In this document: positions 1-7,043 of the stretch, piece by piece
Numbering within the stretch: position 1 is the first letter of the stretch
Layout of the letters: every line of letters starts with the position of its first letter
Origin: Fibrisoma limi BUZ 3
GTDB taxonomy: Bacteria; Bacteroidota; Bacteroidia; Cytophagales; Spirosomataceae
Direction: 5' to 3'
Length of the DNA: 64,000 bases
Assembly (NCBI RefSeq): GCF_000296815.2
Contig: NZ_CAIT01000004.1
Location: 1,014,230 to 1,078,229 of the forward strand
Program-made: the position numbers and the translations under genes
The notes under the pieces: model-generated
Database searches by the model: none
Told to the model about the DNA's origin: nothing
Seen by the model: the letters and a program-made list of their open reading frames with translations, nothing else

Positions 1-1173
1 TTCAGAAGCCAGGGCCGTGGTTTCGTTACCCCATTCAAAACCGGCAAACCGGTAAGTAGACGCATAAATCTCTTTCGGCTGGGCCGAGAAAGGCGCTTCG
101 AGCAGGTAAACCTTGTCCCGGATGTCGGCTTTTTGTTTTGGATCGCCGTTATCCTGGGCTACGGTCCAGTACACAGAAGCTGGTGTATCGTTCCGCCACT
201 CATAATTGCGGGGACCGGTGGGAACACCATCGGCGCTGTAGGGGACGTTTTCGTGCAGTTCGCCCTGGTTCAGCGTTTTGACAAGCGCTCCACCGATGGC
301 ATATATGTCGGTGCGGAGCGGAAAGCGTCCCACCGGAACCAGATAAGAAAACGGCCGGTGTACGGCCTCCAGCATTACGTACTGACCATCCGGCGACGGT
401 TCGGCCGAGGCTACCAGACCAACGGGGCCGATGGGTTGCGTTGAACCGTCGAGGCCGATCCGTACTACCTGAGCTGTAGCGTAATACTCGAACTGCCGCT
501 CGTCGGAGGTGTTCTTCAGCAGATCCTGAAAGGTTGGTGCCTGTGCCTTACGGCCCATGTTTTCCTGCACGGTCGGTCCCGTCGGGACGCGGCTGATCTC
601 GGGCGCACTGCCACGTGAAGCCGGTATCGTCTTGACCAGCAGGTTTTTGCTGTCGGGCATCCAGCGGAAAGGAGCGCCATATACGGCATTCAGCGCCAGA
701 TCACTCACTTTCCTGGCTGCTGCCGTCGCAACATCGGCTACGTACAGCTCGATTTTACTGTCGGTCGAGTTCGTAAAGGCAAACTTCGTTTCGTCGGGCG
801 ACCACTGCACATTGCTGATAAGCGGAGAAGCCGGCAACCCACTGACTGCTACTTCGTCTTTGCCCGACATCTTTTTGATCTTCAGTCCCGTGATGTACCG
901 AATGCGGCTCGGACCATTGTTGGCAGGATTCAGGCGCAGACCGGCCAGGCGAAGTTCTGGTTGGGACAGTTCGTCGATGGACGGGGCCAGCGCCTGTTCC
1001 AGAATCAGCAGGTAATCGCCTTTTGACGTAACGCTGACCCCGGGCGTGGGCGGCACGTTTACCAGATCGGCCAGCGGTTTTGGCGGAGTCTGGTACGCCG
1101 TTGCGTTGTCCTGTGCGCTGAGGGGCAGCACACCGGAAAAACCTAGCAACAAAATGAGCGTCGACCGACGCAT
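1..1173 (-). CDS. Secreted S9-family (prolyl oligopeptidase-type) peptidase, N-terminal part
   Basis: The reverse strand is open from an ATG at 1173 to the window edge, giving 391 residues with no stop, so the C-terminal part lies outside. The N-terminus (MRRSTLILLLGFSGVLPLSA) is a clear signal peptide ending in an AQ site, so the protein is exported. The rest resembles the beta-propeller half of large S9 peptidases: a leading segment with YQTPPKPLADLVNVPPTPGV, then blade-like repeats such as SNVQWSPDETKFAFTN and PFRWMPDSKNLLVK. In this family the propeller filters peptides for a C-terminal alpha/beta-hydrolase with a Ser-Asp-His triad, which cannot be checked here. A second in-frame ATG at 1197 would add eight residues before the signal peptide; the 1173 start gives the more usual n-region. 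Family call is from pattern recognition only. Confidence 0.78.
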   Translation of the reverse strand, partial: MRRSTLILLLGFSGVLPLSAQDNATAYQTPPKPLADLVNVPPTPGVSVTSKGDYLLILEQALAPSIDELSQPELRLAGLRLNPANNGPSRIRYITGLKIKKMSGKDEVAVSGLPASPLISNVQWSPDETKFAFTNSTDSKIELYVADVATAAARKVSDLALNAVYGAPFRWMPDSKNLLVKTIPASRGSAPEISRVPTGPTVQENMGRKAQAPTFQDLLKNTSDERQFEYYATAQVVRIGLDGSTQPIGPVGLVASAEPSPDGQYVMLEAVHRPFSYLVPVGRFPLRTDIYAIGGALVKTLNQGELHENVPYSADGVPTGPRNYEWRNDTPASVYWTVAQDNGDPKQKADIRDKVYLLEAPFSAQPKEIYASTYRFAGFEWGNETTALASE

Positions 1174-1351
1174 TGTACTGCGGAAAGAACAAATCATGCG
1201 TTGAATGAGTTGGAGAAACTCAAAAATACAAAATTTTATTATGCAGGTAGTAGGAGTTTAACGAAAAGGCAATATCCAGATGCTCGAATTCGCGGCTAAT
1301 TCATACGTTTCTTTCGTTACTTTGGTGATTAAATCAACAAGACAGCTTTAC

Positions 1352-2221
1352 ATGCGTATCCCCGTATTTCTGGCCAGCCTGCTGGGGCTGGTTTCGTGCG
1401 AACTGACAACGCCTGGTTCATCGGAGGTTCAATTCTCGTCGGAGCCGACCACTACGCCCGTCGCGCCGGGTCAGATCGATGAAGCTTCAGGAATGGCAGA
1501 TAGTCGTAGTCAGCCGGGTAACCTCTGGATTCAGCAGGATAGCGGTAGTCCCGCCGAACTGATCCTGCTGGGACACGATGGGACCGTTAAAGGGAAAGCG
1601 GCCGTTCCGAACGCATCAAACCGCGACTGGGAGGAAATGGCCAGCGGGCCGGGACCGCAGGACGGCGTCAATTACCTCTACATTGGCGAAATCGGCGACA
1701 ACAACGGACAGTATCCGACCTGCCTTATCTATCGCTTACCCGAACCGGCTAACCTTCAGACCCCCATCGCTCAGGTTGAACGTATTAATTTTAAGTATCC
1801 CGACGGACCCCGCGACGCCGAAGCGATGTTTGTGGACCCTAAAACCAAAGACATCTGGATCATTTCGAAGCGCGAGCCCAACGTTCGGCTGTACAAGCTG
1901 CCTTACCCGCAGAATATCAATGAGGTGACTACTGCTCAGCCGTTTGGCGAATTGCCCTATACATTTGTGACGGGGGCTGCCATCTCGCCCGACGGGTCTG
2001 AAATCGTGCTGCGGACCTACACCCAGATCGTTTACTGGAAGCGGCAGGATGGTCAGAGCATTGCCGATGCCATGCAGAAACAGTCGGCCCGTACGTTGCC
2101 CTACCGTCAGGAACCCCAGGGCGAAGCCATCTGCTTCGGTCGCGACGGTCGGGGTTATTTCACCATCAGCGAGAAGGCCGGAGCGTCGAGCGTCAACCTG
2201 TATTACTACGCCAAAAAGTAA
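1352..2221 (+). CDS. Predicted lipoprotein with beta-propeller-like repeats
   Basis: This encodes 289 residues. The start at 1352 is chosen because it places a signal sequence (MRIPVFLASLLGLVSCE) with a lipobox LVSC at the N-terminus; an upstream in-frame ATG at 1280 would bury it. The mature protein is probably lipid-anchored. Blocks such as IDEASGMADSRSQPGNLWIQ, NRDWEEMASGPG, YLYIGEIGDNNG and GEAICFGRDGRGYFTISEKA look like blades of a secreted propeller (SdiA-regulated or esterase-like phytase type), which often bind Ca2+ or small ligands. No catalytic motif is evident. It is divergent from the S9 peptidase and is followed by the carotenoid gene after 98 bases, so it is probably monocistronic. 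Function unknown. Confidence 0.8.
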   Translation: MRIPVFLASLLGLVSCELTTPGSSEVQFSSEPTTTPVAPGQIDEASGMADSRSQPGNLWIQQDSGSPAELILLGHDGTVKGKAAVPNASNRDWEEMASGPGPQDGVNYLYIGEIGDNNGQYPTCLIYRLPEPANLQTPIAQVERINFKYPDGPRDAEAMFVDPKTKDIWIISKREPNVRLYKLPYPQNINEVTTAQPFGELPYTFVTGAAISPDGSEIVLRTYTQIVYWKRQDGQSIADAMQKQSARTLPYRQEPQGEAICFGRDGRGYFTISEKAGASSVNLYYYAKK

Positions 2222-2319
2222 ACCCAATACCAGACGGCAGATGATGCCACGCCCCTAGCTGTGCTAAACTTTTTTGTTAGACCGGCGCTTTTACTCATGA
2301 GATACAGTCATTCGTTTCC

Positions 2320-3885
2320 GTGAGTAAAAGCGCTGTTGTTATTGGTGCCGGTATTGCCGGTATTGCGTCGGCTATTCGGCTGGCGGTGAAAGGGTATTCG
2401 GTTGATGTGTATGAAGCTAACGCCTACCCCGGCGGGAAGCTATCGAGTTTTGACCAGGCCAGGCCCGGCGGAGCTGTGTATCGCTTTGATGCCGGTCCGT
2501 CGCTGTTTACCATGCCGCATCTGGTCGAGGAGTTGTTCAGGCTGGCGGGCCGCAACCCAACCGACCATTTTCACTACGTTCGGTTAGACGAAACCTGCCG
2601 GTATTTCTGGGACGATGGAACACGCCTGACGGCCTGGGCCGACCATCAGCGCTTTGCCAGTGAAGTTGAGACCGTACTGGGCGAACCGGGTGAGCACCTG
2701 CTGGCGCACCTGAACGACAGCGCCCTGAAATATGGCGTAACCGAAAAGCTGTTTCTGCACCGATCCCTGCACAAAGCGTCGACCTGGCTGAACCGGGATG
2801 CGCTGCGTGGCTACCTCAACCTGCCGAAACTGGGTGTATTCGGAACCATGAACGGTGCGAACGAACGGCGTTTCCGGCACCCTAAGCTGGTGCAGCTATT
2901 CAATCGGTACGCTACGTACAACGGCTCCGATCCGTACCAGACCCCCGCGACACTGAATATCATTCCGCATCTGGAATACAACATTGGGGCCTTTTTCCCG
3001 AAAGAGGGCATGATCGGTATCACCAACAGTCTGGTCAACCTGGCCGAAGACCTGGGCGTTCGGTTTCACTATAATACCCGCGTAACGGAGATCGTGACGG
3101 AGGGGAAACGGGTGGTGGGGGTAAGGGCTGAGGATATGGAGCTTGGGGCTGAGGGTATAGTCCTCAGCGCAGAGCCGTCGGCTGTCAACACTCCGGGGGC
3201 CGAACCCCATGCCCCGCGCCCCGCGCCCATTGCCCTTTGCGTGACAAACATGGACGTAGTCAATGCGTTTCGGAAGTTGTTGCCCAACGCGAAGCAGCCG
3301 GAGCGGATTCTGCGCCAGCCGAAATCCAGTTCGGGCTTGATTTTTTACTGGGGCATCAAACGGGAGTTTGCGGAGTTAGGCTTGCACAACATTTTTTTTA
3401 GCAACGATTATCGCACGGAATTCGACTACCTGTTCCGGCGGAACAAACTGTACCATGACCCAACGATCTACCTCAACATCACCTCAAAACATAAGCCCGA
3501 CGATGCGCCCCCCGGCTGCGAGAACTGGTTTATCCTGCTCAATGCACCCAACAACACGGGTCAGGACTGGGACGCCATCATCGACCGGGCGCGGCAGGAT
3601 GTGATTCGCAAACTCAGCCATAACCTGGGGGTTGATGTCGGTTCACTGATCGAAACCGAATCCATTCTGGACCCCCGGAGCATCGAAAGCAAAACTTCCA
3701 GTTCGCAGGGGGCGCTGTACGGAAACAGCAGTAATAACCGGTTTGCGGCTTTTCTGCGCCACGCCAATTTCTCGCGCGAGTTCGAAAACCTGTATTTTGT
3801 GGGAGGGAGTGTTCACCCGGGCGGGGGAATTCCGCTTTGTCTGTTGTCGGCCAAGATCGCGACGGGTTTCGTGCGGGGGACGTAG
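2320..3885 (+). CDS. crtD: CrtI/CrtD-type carotenoid desaturase (FAD-dependent)
   Basis: The 521-residue protein starts with GTG at 2320. It opens with a dinucleotide-binding motif (VIGAGIAGIASAIRLAVKGY) followed by an acidic strand end (VDVYEAN), and ends with the family signature YFVGGSVHPGGGIPLCLLSA, which contacts FAD. The segment NMDVVNAFRKLLP and the C-terminal block with YGNSSNNRFAAFLRHANF fit the CrtD branch (1-hydroxycarotenoid 3,4-desaturase) better than classical CrtI, so a role in making a hydroxylated carotenoid such as saproxanthin or myxol is inferred. No other carotenoid gene is nearby. Residues about 270-307 are odd: a Pro/Ala-rich stretch lies where relatives have a short turn before NMDVV (see the insertion entry). 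The CrtD versus CrtI assignment is moderate; the superfamily is certain. Confidence 0.82.
   Translation: MSKSAVVIGAGIAGIASAIRLAVKGYSVDVYEANAYPGGKLSSFDQARPGGAVYRFDAGPSLFTMPHLVEELFRLAGRNPTDHFHYVRLDETCRYFWDDGTRLTAWADHQRFASEVETVLGEPGEHLLAHLNDSALKYGVTEKLFLHRSLHKASTWLNRDALRGYLNLPKLGVFGTMNGANERRFRHPKLVQLFNRYATYNGSDPYQTPATLNIIPHLEYNIGAFFPKEGMIGITNSLVNLAEDLGVRFHYNTRVTEIVTEGKRVVGVRAEDMELGAEGIVLSAEPSAVNTPGAEPHAPRPAPIALCVTNMDVVNAFRKLLPNAKQPERILRQPKSSSGLIFYWGIKREFAELGLHNIFFSNDYRTEFDYLFRRNKLYHDPTIYLNITSKHKPDDAPPGCENWFILLNAPNNTGQDWDAIIDRARQDVIRKLSHNLGVDVGSLIETESILDPRSIESKTSSSQGALYGNSSNNRFAAFLRHANFSREFENLYFVGGSVHPGGGIPLCLLSAKIATGFVRGT
3127..3240 (+). repeat. In-frame repeat-like insertion inside the carotenoid desaturase
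   Basis: About 114 bases with a composition unlike the rest of the gene: a purine-rich left side (GGGCTGAGG twice, GCTTGGGG) and a C-rich right side (CCCCATGCCCCGCGCCCC). It contains a small perfect hairpin, GCTGAGG/CCTCAGC. It encodes a Pro/Ala-rich segment (EPHAPRPAPIA) where family members are expected to continue directly into the NMDVV strand. The same kind of C-rich block (CCCTTGGCCCCAAGCCC) follows the gene's stop codon. The limits are estimated from where family-like sequence resumes. Confidence 0.5.
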
Positions 3886-3921
3886 GGTAAAGATTGGGAA
3901 ACTGTGCTTTTTTACCCTACG
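3881..3921. repeat. Inverted repeat overlapping the desaturase stop codon
   Basis: Perfect 11-base arms CGTAGGGTAAA (3881-3891) and TTTACCCTACG (3911-3921) flank a 19-base loop. The left arm contains the TAG stop of the desaturase gene. A C-rich tail follows the right arm. It could act as a weak terminator, but it also looks like a copy of a dispersed intergenic repeat. Confidence 0.55.
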
Positions 3922-3959
3922 CCCTTGGCCCCAAGCCCTACGCCCACTAAACTTGCCAC

Positions 3960-5135
3960 ATGGATTCGTCGTATCTGATTATTGTCCTAAGCCTGTCCGT
4001 ACTGATTTCATACGCTTTTGACCTGTTCAGCAGCCGGTTCAAAACGCCATCGGTGCTGCTGTTGCTGTTGCTGGGGGTGGTGATTCGGCAGGCAACCAGT
4101 TACTTAGGGGTTCAGGTGCCGTTTGCCAATGCCATTCTGCCGATCCTCGGAACGCTCGGGCTGATTCTGATCGTACTGGAAGGGGGGCTTGATCTGGAGC
4201 TTCATCCCGAAAAATACGGACTGCTCCGACGGACACTGCTCTCGTCACTGATTGAGATTGTGGGCATCACGTTGCTGCTGGCCGGAGCGCTCTATCTGCT
4301 GCTGAACGATACGTTCTATCATTGTCTGATCACGGCGCTCCCGTTCTCCATTCTGAGTAGTGCCGTAGCGATTCCCAGCCTGTTGAATCTGTCGAGCGAA
4401 CAGGGTGAATTTGTAGTGTACGAATCCGCATTTTCGGCCATATTGGGCGTCATGGCGTTTAACTTCCTGCTGCTGAGCCGCGATTCAGTGCTGGGGGCGG
4501 TCTGGATGTTCACGCGCGATACGGTCGTTATGGCGCTGGTGTCGCTGGGCTGCTGTTTCCTGCTGCTGTACCTGATCGGCCGGATCAACCACCGCATCAA
4601 GTTTCTGCCCATCATTTCAGTACTGTTCCTGGTATACGCCATAGCCGAAATTTATCGGCTGTCGTCGTTGCTGCTGATTCTGATTTTTGGCCTGTTTCTC
4701 AATAATACGGAACTGTTCATTCGCGGTCGGCTCAATCAGGTACTCAAAAACGACCTGTTCGAAAAAGAACTGGACCAGCTTAAAAACCTGACGGCCGAGG
4801 GGGCGTTTGTCGTGCGAACGTTTTTCTTTCTGCTGTTTGGCTACGTTGTTGTGCCGCACGAATTAGTCGATCCGGATGCCCTGATTGTAAGTGGTTTATT
4901 TGTGCTCATTATTATTGCCTGGCGGTGGCTGACCCTCCGGCTGACCTACCGGGGCAGCCTGCGACCGTTGCTCTGGATTGCGCCCCGCGGTCTGATTACC
5001 ATTCTGTTATACCTGAATATTCCGGAAGATCTGCGTCTGGTGGGTTTCCGCGAGGGGATTCCTATGCTGGTCGTCGTGCTGTCGTCGCTGGTGATGATGG
5101 CCGGTGTGGTTGGATACCGGGGCCGTACTCAGTAG
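3960..5135 (+). CDS. Cation:proton antiporter (CPA1/NhaP-like)
   Basis: The 391-residue protein is almost entirely hydrophobic, with about 11-12 predicted membrane segments. It resembles sodium/proton exchangers of the CPA1 group. Helix patterns with LLLLLGVVIRQATSYLGV near the start, LILIVLEGGLDLELHPEKYG (about residues 65-85) and the late WIAPRGLITILLYL match the core of this family, in which acidic and polar residues in the broken helices bind the exchanged cation. It lies in the inner membrane and probably expels Na+ or K+ in exchange for protons. It is shorter than many CPA1 proteins and has no obvious C-terminal regulatory domain. It starts 74 bases after the desaturase, separated by an inverted repeat, and a second Na+/H+ antiporter gene lies 450 bases further on. 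Confidence 0.85.
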   Translation: MDSSYLIIVLSLSVLISYAFDLFSSRFKTPSVLLLLLLGVVIRQATSYLGVQVPFANAILPILGTLGLILIVLEGGLDLELHPEKYGLLRRTLLSSLIEIVGITLLLAGALYLLLNDTFYHCLITALPFSILSSAVAIPSLLNLSSEQGEFVVYESAFSAILGVMAFNFLLLSRDSVLGAVWMFTRDTVVMALVSLGCCFLLLYLIGRINHRIKFLPIISVLFLVYAIAEIYRLSSLLLILIFGLFLNNTELFIRGRLNQVLKNDLFEKELDQLKNLTAEGAFVVRTFFFLLFGYVVVPHELVDPDALIVSGLFVLIIIAWRWLTLRLTYRGSLRPLLWIAPRGLITILLYLNIPEDLRLVGFREGIPMLVVVLSSLVMMAGVVGYRGRTQ

Positions 5136-5154
5136 GGCCATAAGTACATTTTAT

Positions 5155-5502
5155 TCAGGCTTTCTGCGTAGTACGCAGGTACTGGCTGAACGCAAACCAC
5201 GTTCGGGTGGTTAAATACTGTAGGTCGCGCTCGTTGGAAAACGCTTCGCGCTCGAAGCTGATGTTGCGGTAGGCTGTGTAGTGATCGCGATATTGCCAGC
5301 GACGGATAAGGTACTCGATCCCGTACCAGAGGTAGAACGGAACAATGCCCAGTTCAAGCTGCTGCCGCAGGTGAATTCGTTCGTGATTGAGTAGCGTGGG
5401 GCCAGGATCGGGCCGTCGTACCAGAATAAATGGGAACAGCGCCATGCCATCCGGTCCCAGAAAAGGGACTGTGATAATCAACTTTTTCGACAATTTTGCC
5501 AT
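5155..5502 (-). CDS. Small zincin-like protein with HExxH-related motif
   Basis: The 115-residue protein starts at MAKLSKKLIITVPFLGPDGM; longer in-frame starts reach back to 5580 but would run into the divergent nhaD gene. The centre reads LLNHERIHLRQQLELG, an HERIH match to the HExxH zinc-binding motif, followed by an aromatic helix (FYLWYGIEYLIRR) and FEREAF, whose Glu could be a third ligand. Similar short proteins are widespread and unnamed in Bacteroidota. No signal peptide is seen, but the aromatic helix could touch the membrane. It sits between two antiporter genes, with its 3' end facing the first. A peptidase role is inference from the motif alone. Confidence 0.72.
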   Translation of the reverse strand: MAKLSKKLIITVPFLGPDGMALFPFILVRRPDPGPTLLNHERIHLRQQLELGIVPFYLWYGIEYLIRRWQYRDHYTAYRNISFEREAFSNERDLQYLTTRTWFAFSQYLRTTQKA

Positions 5503-5585
5503 TCTAAAGTAAGGCTTCCCCAGGTTGTAGTGGCCGTTTGCCATTATATAAACCACAACATAAAGTAAACATCCGTTCACTCAGC

Positions 5586-6881
5586 ATGACGTTAACACTT
5601 ATCATCATTTTTATTGTCGGATATCTATTCATTACCATTGAGCATTCCATCGGCATTAATAAAACGGCGACGGCCCTGATTACGGGCGTAGTCTGCTGGA
5701 CAATTTATGCGCTGGCGGGTCACGACGTAACCGAAGTGGTTGAGCACTTAGGCGAGCACCTGATCGAAATTTCGGAAATCCTCTTTTTCCTGATCGGAGC
5801 CATGACCATCGTGGAGTTGATCGACGCGCACGACGGCTTCACGGTCATTACCGACCGGATTGCCAGCCGCAACACCCGAACACTGCTCTGGATTATCAGT
5901 TTTCTGGCTTTTTTTCTTTCGGCCGTACTGGACAACCTGACGTCATCGATCGTGATGGTGTCGGTGATTCGGAAGCTGGTGCGCGACCCGGATCAGCGGA
6001 AGGTTATGGCGGGTGTGGTTATTCTGGCGGCTAACTCCGGTGGGGCCTGGTCGCCCATCGGTGACGTAACGACGACCATGCTCTGGATTGGCGGTCAGGT
6101 GACGACAACCAACATTATTAAAACCCTGCTGTTACCCAGCCTGGTATCGCTGGTGGTGCCTTTGACCATCCTGACAATGATGTATAAGGCCGACACGGAA
6201 GCTTCGGTTGCCACGGCGACCCAGGGGATCAGTCGGCCGTATGTGACCCCCGAAGCCCGGCGCGACCGGCGGCTGATGCTGGCCGTTGGCCTGGGTGGTC
6301 TGTTGTGGGTGCCCATCTTCAAAACAGTTACGCATTTGCCGCCTTACATGGGCATGATGCTGGCGCTGGGCTTCATCTGGCTTATTTCGGAGCTAATCCA
6401 CCGGGACAAAGACGAGGCAGACCGGCACCGATTCTCGGCATCCTACGCACTGAGTAAAATTGATACGCCCAGCGTACTGTTTTTTCTGGGCATTCTGCTG
6501 GCGGTAGGATCGCTTCAGGCAACGGGCATACTACGTGGTCTGGCCGAATCGCTCAACGAATCGGTTGGTAATCTGGATGTGATTGTCCTGCTGATCGGCA
6601 TGGTGTCGGCCGTGGTCGATAACGTTCCCATTGTGGCGGCTGCTATGGGTATGTACGACCTGCAAACCTACCCGGCCGACGCTAAACTCTGGGAGTTCCT
6701 GGCGTATTGCGCCGGTACGGGTGGTAGTATGCTCGTGATCGGCTCAGCCGCGGGCGTGGCCGTGATGGGTATGGAACGGCTGGAATTTGGCTGGTATCTG
6801 CGCCGAATTAGCTGGCTAGCCCTGATTGGCTACCTTGCCGGGGCGCTGGTATACCTGGCTGAGTTCTGGATTAAGGAGTGA
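5586..6881 (+). CDS. nhaD: Na+/H+ antiporter NhaD
   Basis: The 431-residue protein has about 12 membrane segments. The start at 5586 puts the first membrane helix (MTLTLIIIFIVGYLFITIEH) at the N-terminus; an in-frame ATG at 5538 would add a polar leader. Hallmarks of NhaD (IT superfamily) are present: AVLDNLTSSIVMVSVIRKL, AANSGGAWSPIGDVTTTMLW, VVDNVPIVAAAMGMY and GTGGSMLVIGSAAGVAVMGM. The paired DN motifs and the GGAWSPIGD re-entrant loop form the ion path in the family. It acts in the inner membrane to expel Na+ (or Li+) using the proton gradient. It is divergent from the zincin-like gene and ends before a strong hairpin shared with the convergent aminopeptidase gene. Confidence 0.88.
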   Translation: MTLTLIIIFIVGYLFITIEHSIGINKTATALITGVVCWTIYALAGHDVTEVVEHLGEHLIEISEILFFLIGAMTIVELIDAHDGFTVITDRIASRNTRTLLWIISFLAFFLSAVLDNLTSSIVMVSVIRKLVRDPDQRKVMAGVVILAANSGGAWSPIGDVTTTMLWIGGQVTTTNIIKTLLLPSLVSLVVPLTILTMMYKADTEASVATATQGISRPYVTPEARRDRRLMLAVGLGGLLWVPIFKTVTHLPPYMGMMLALGFIWLISELIHRDKDEADRHRFSASYALSKIDTPSVLFFLGILLAVGSLQATGILRGLAESLNESVGNLDVIVLLIGMVSAVVDNVPIVAAAMGMYDLQTYPADAKLWEFLAYCAGTGGSMLVIGSAAGVAVMGMERLEFGWYLRRISWLALIGYLAGALVYLAEFWIKE

Positions 6882-6937
6882 GGAAATTAATTATACTACT
6901 TCAGAATAGCTGTTGCGTGTTTATGTGCTCACCCTAA

Positions 6938-7005
6938 CCCCCCGAAGGGGCTTAGCGCTGCTTGGATAGACGCCTGAAATGTCGGAGCTAAGCCCCTTCA
7001 GGGGG
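6938..7005. terminator. Long inverted repeat between convergent genes
   Basis: Arms of 19 bases (6938-6956 and 6987-7005; core GAAGGGGCTTAGC pairing with GCTAAGCCCCTTC) match with one mismatch around a 30-base loop. It lies between the stops of nhaD and the M1 peptidase, so it could end transcription from both sides. There is no clear T-tract. The C-rich/G-rich arms resemble palindromic repeats scattered in related genomes, so it may be a repeat element that also acts as a terminator. Confidence 0.6.
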
Positions 7006-7043
7006 CAGTACCAAAATGAAACTGGTAGTACCCACAAAGTGAG

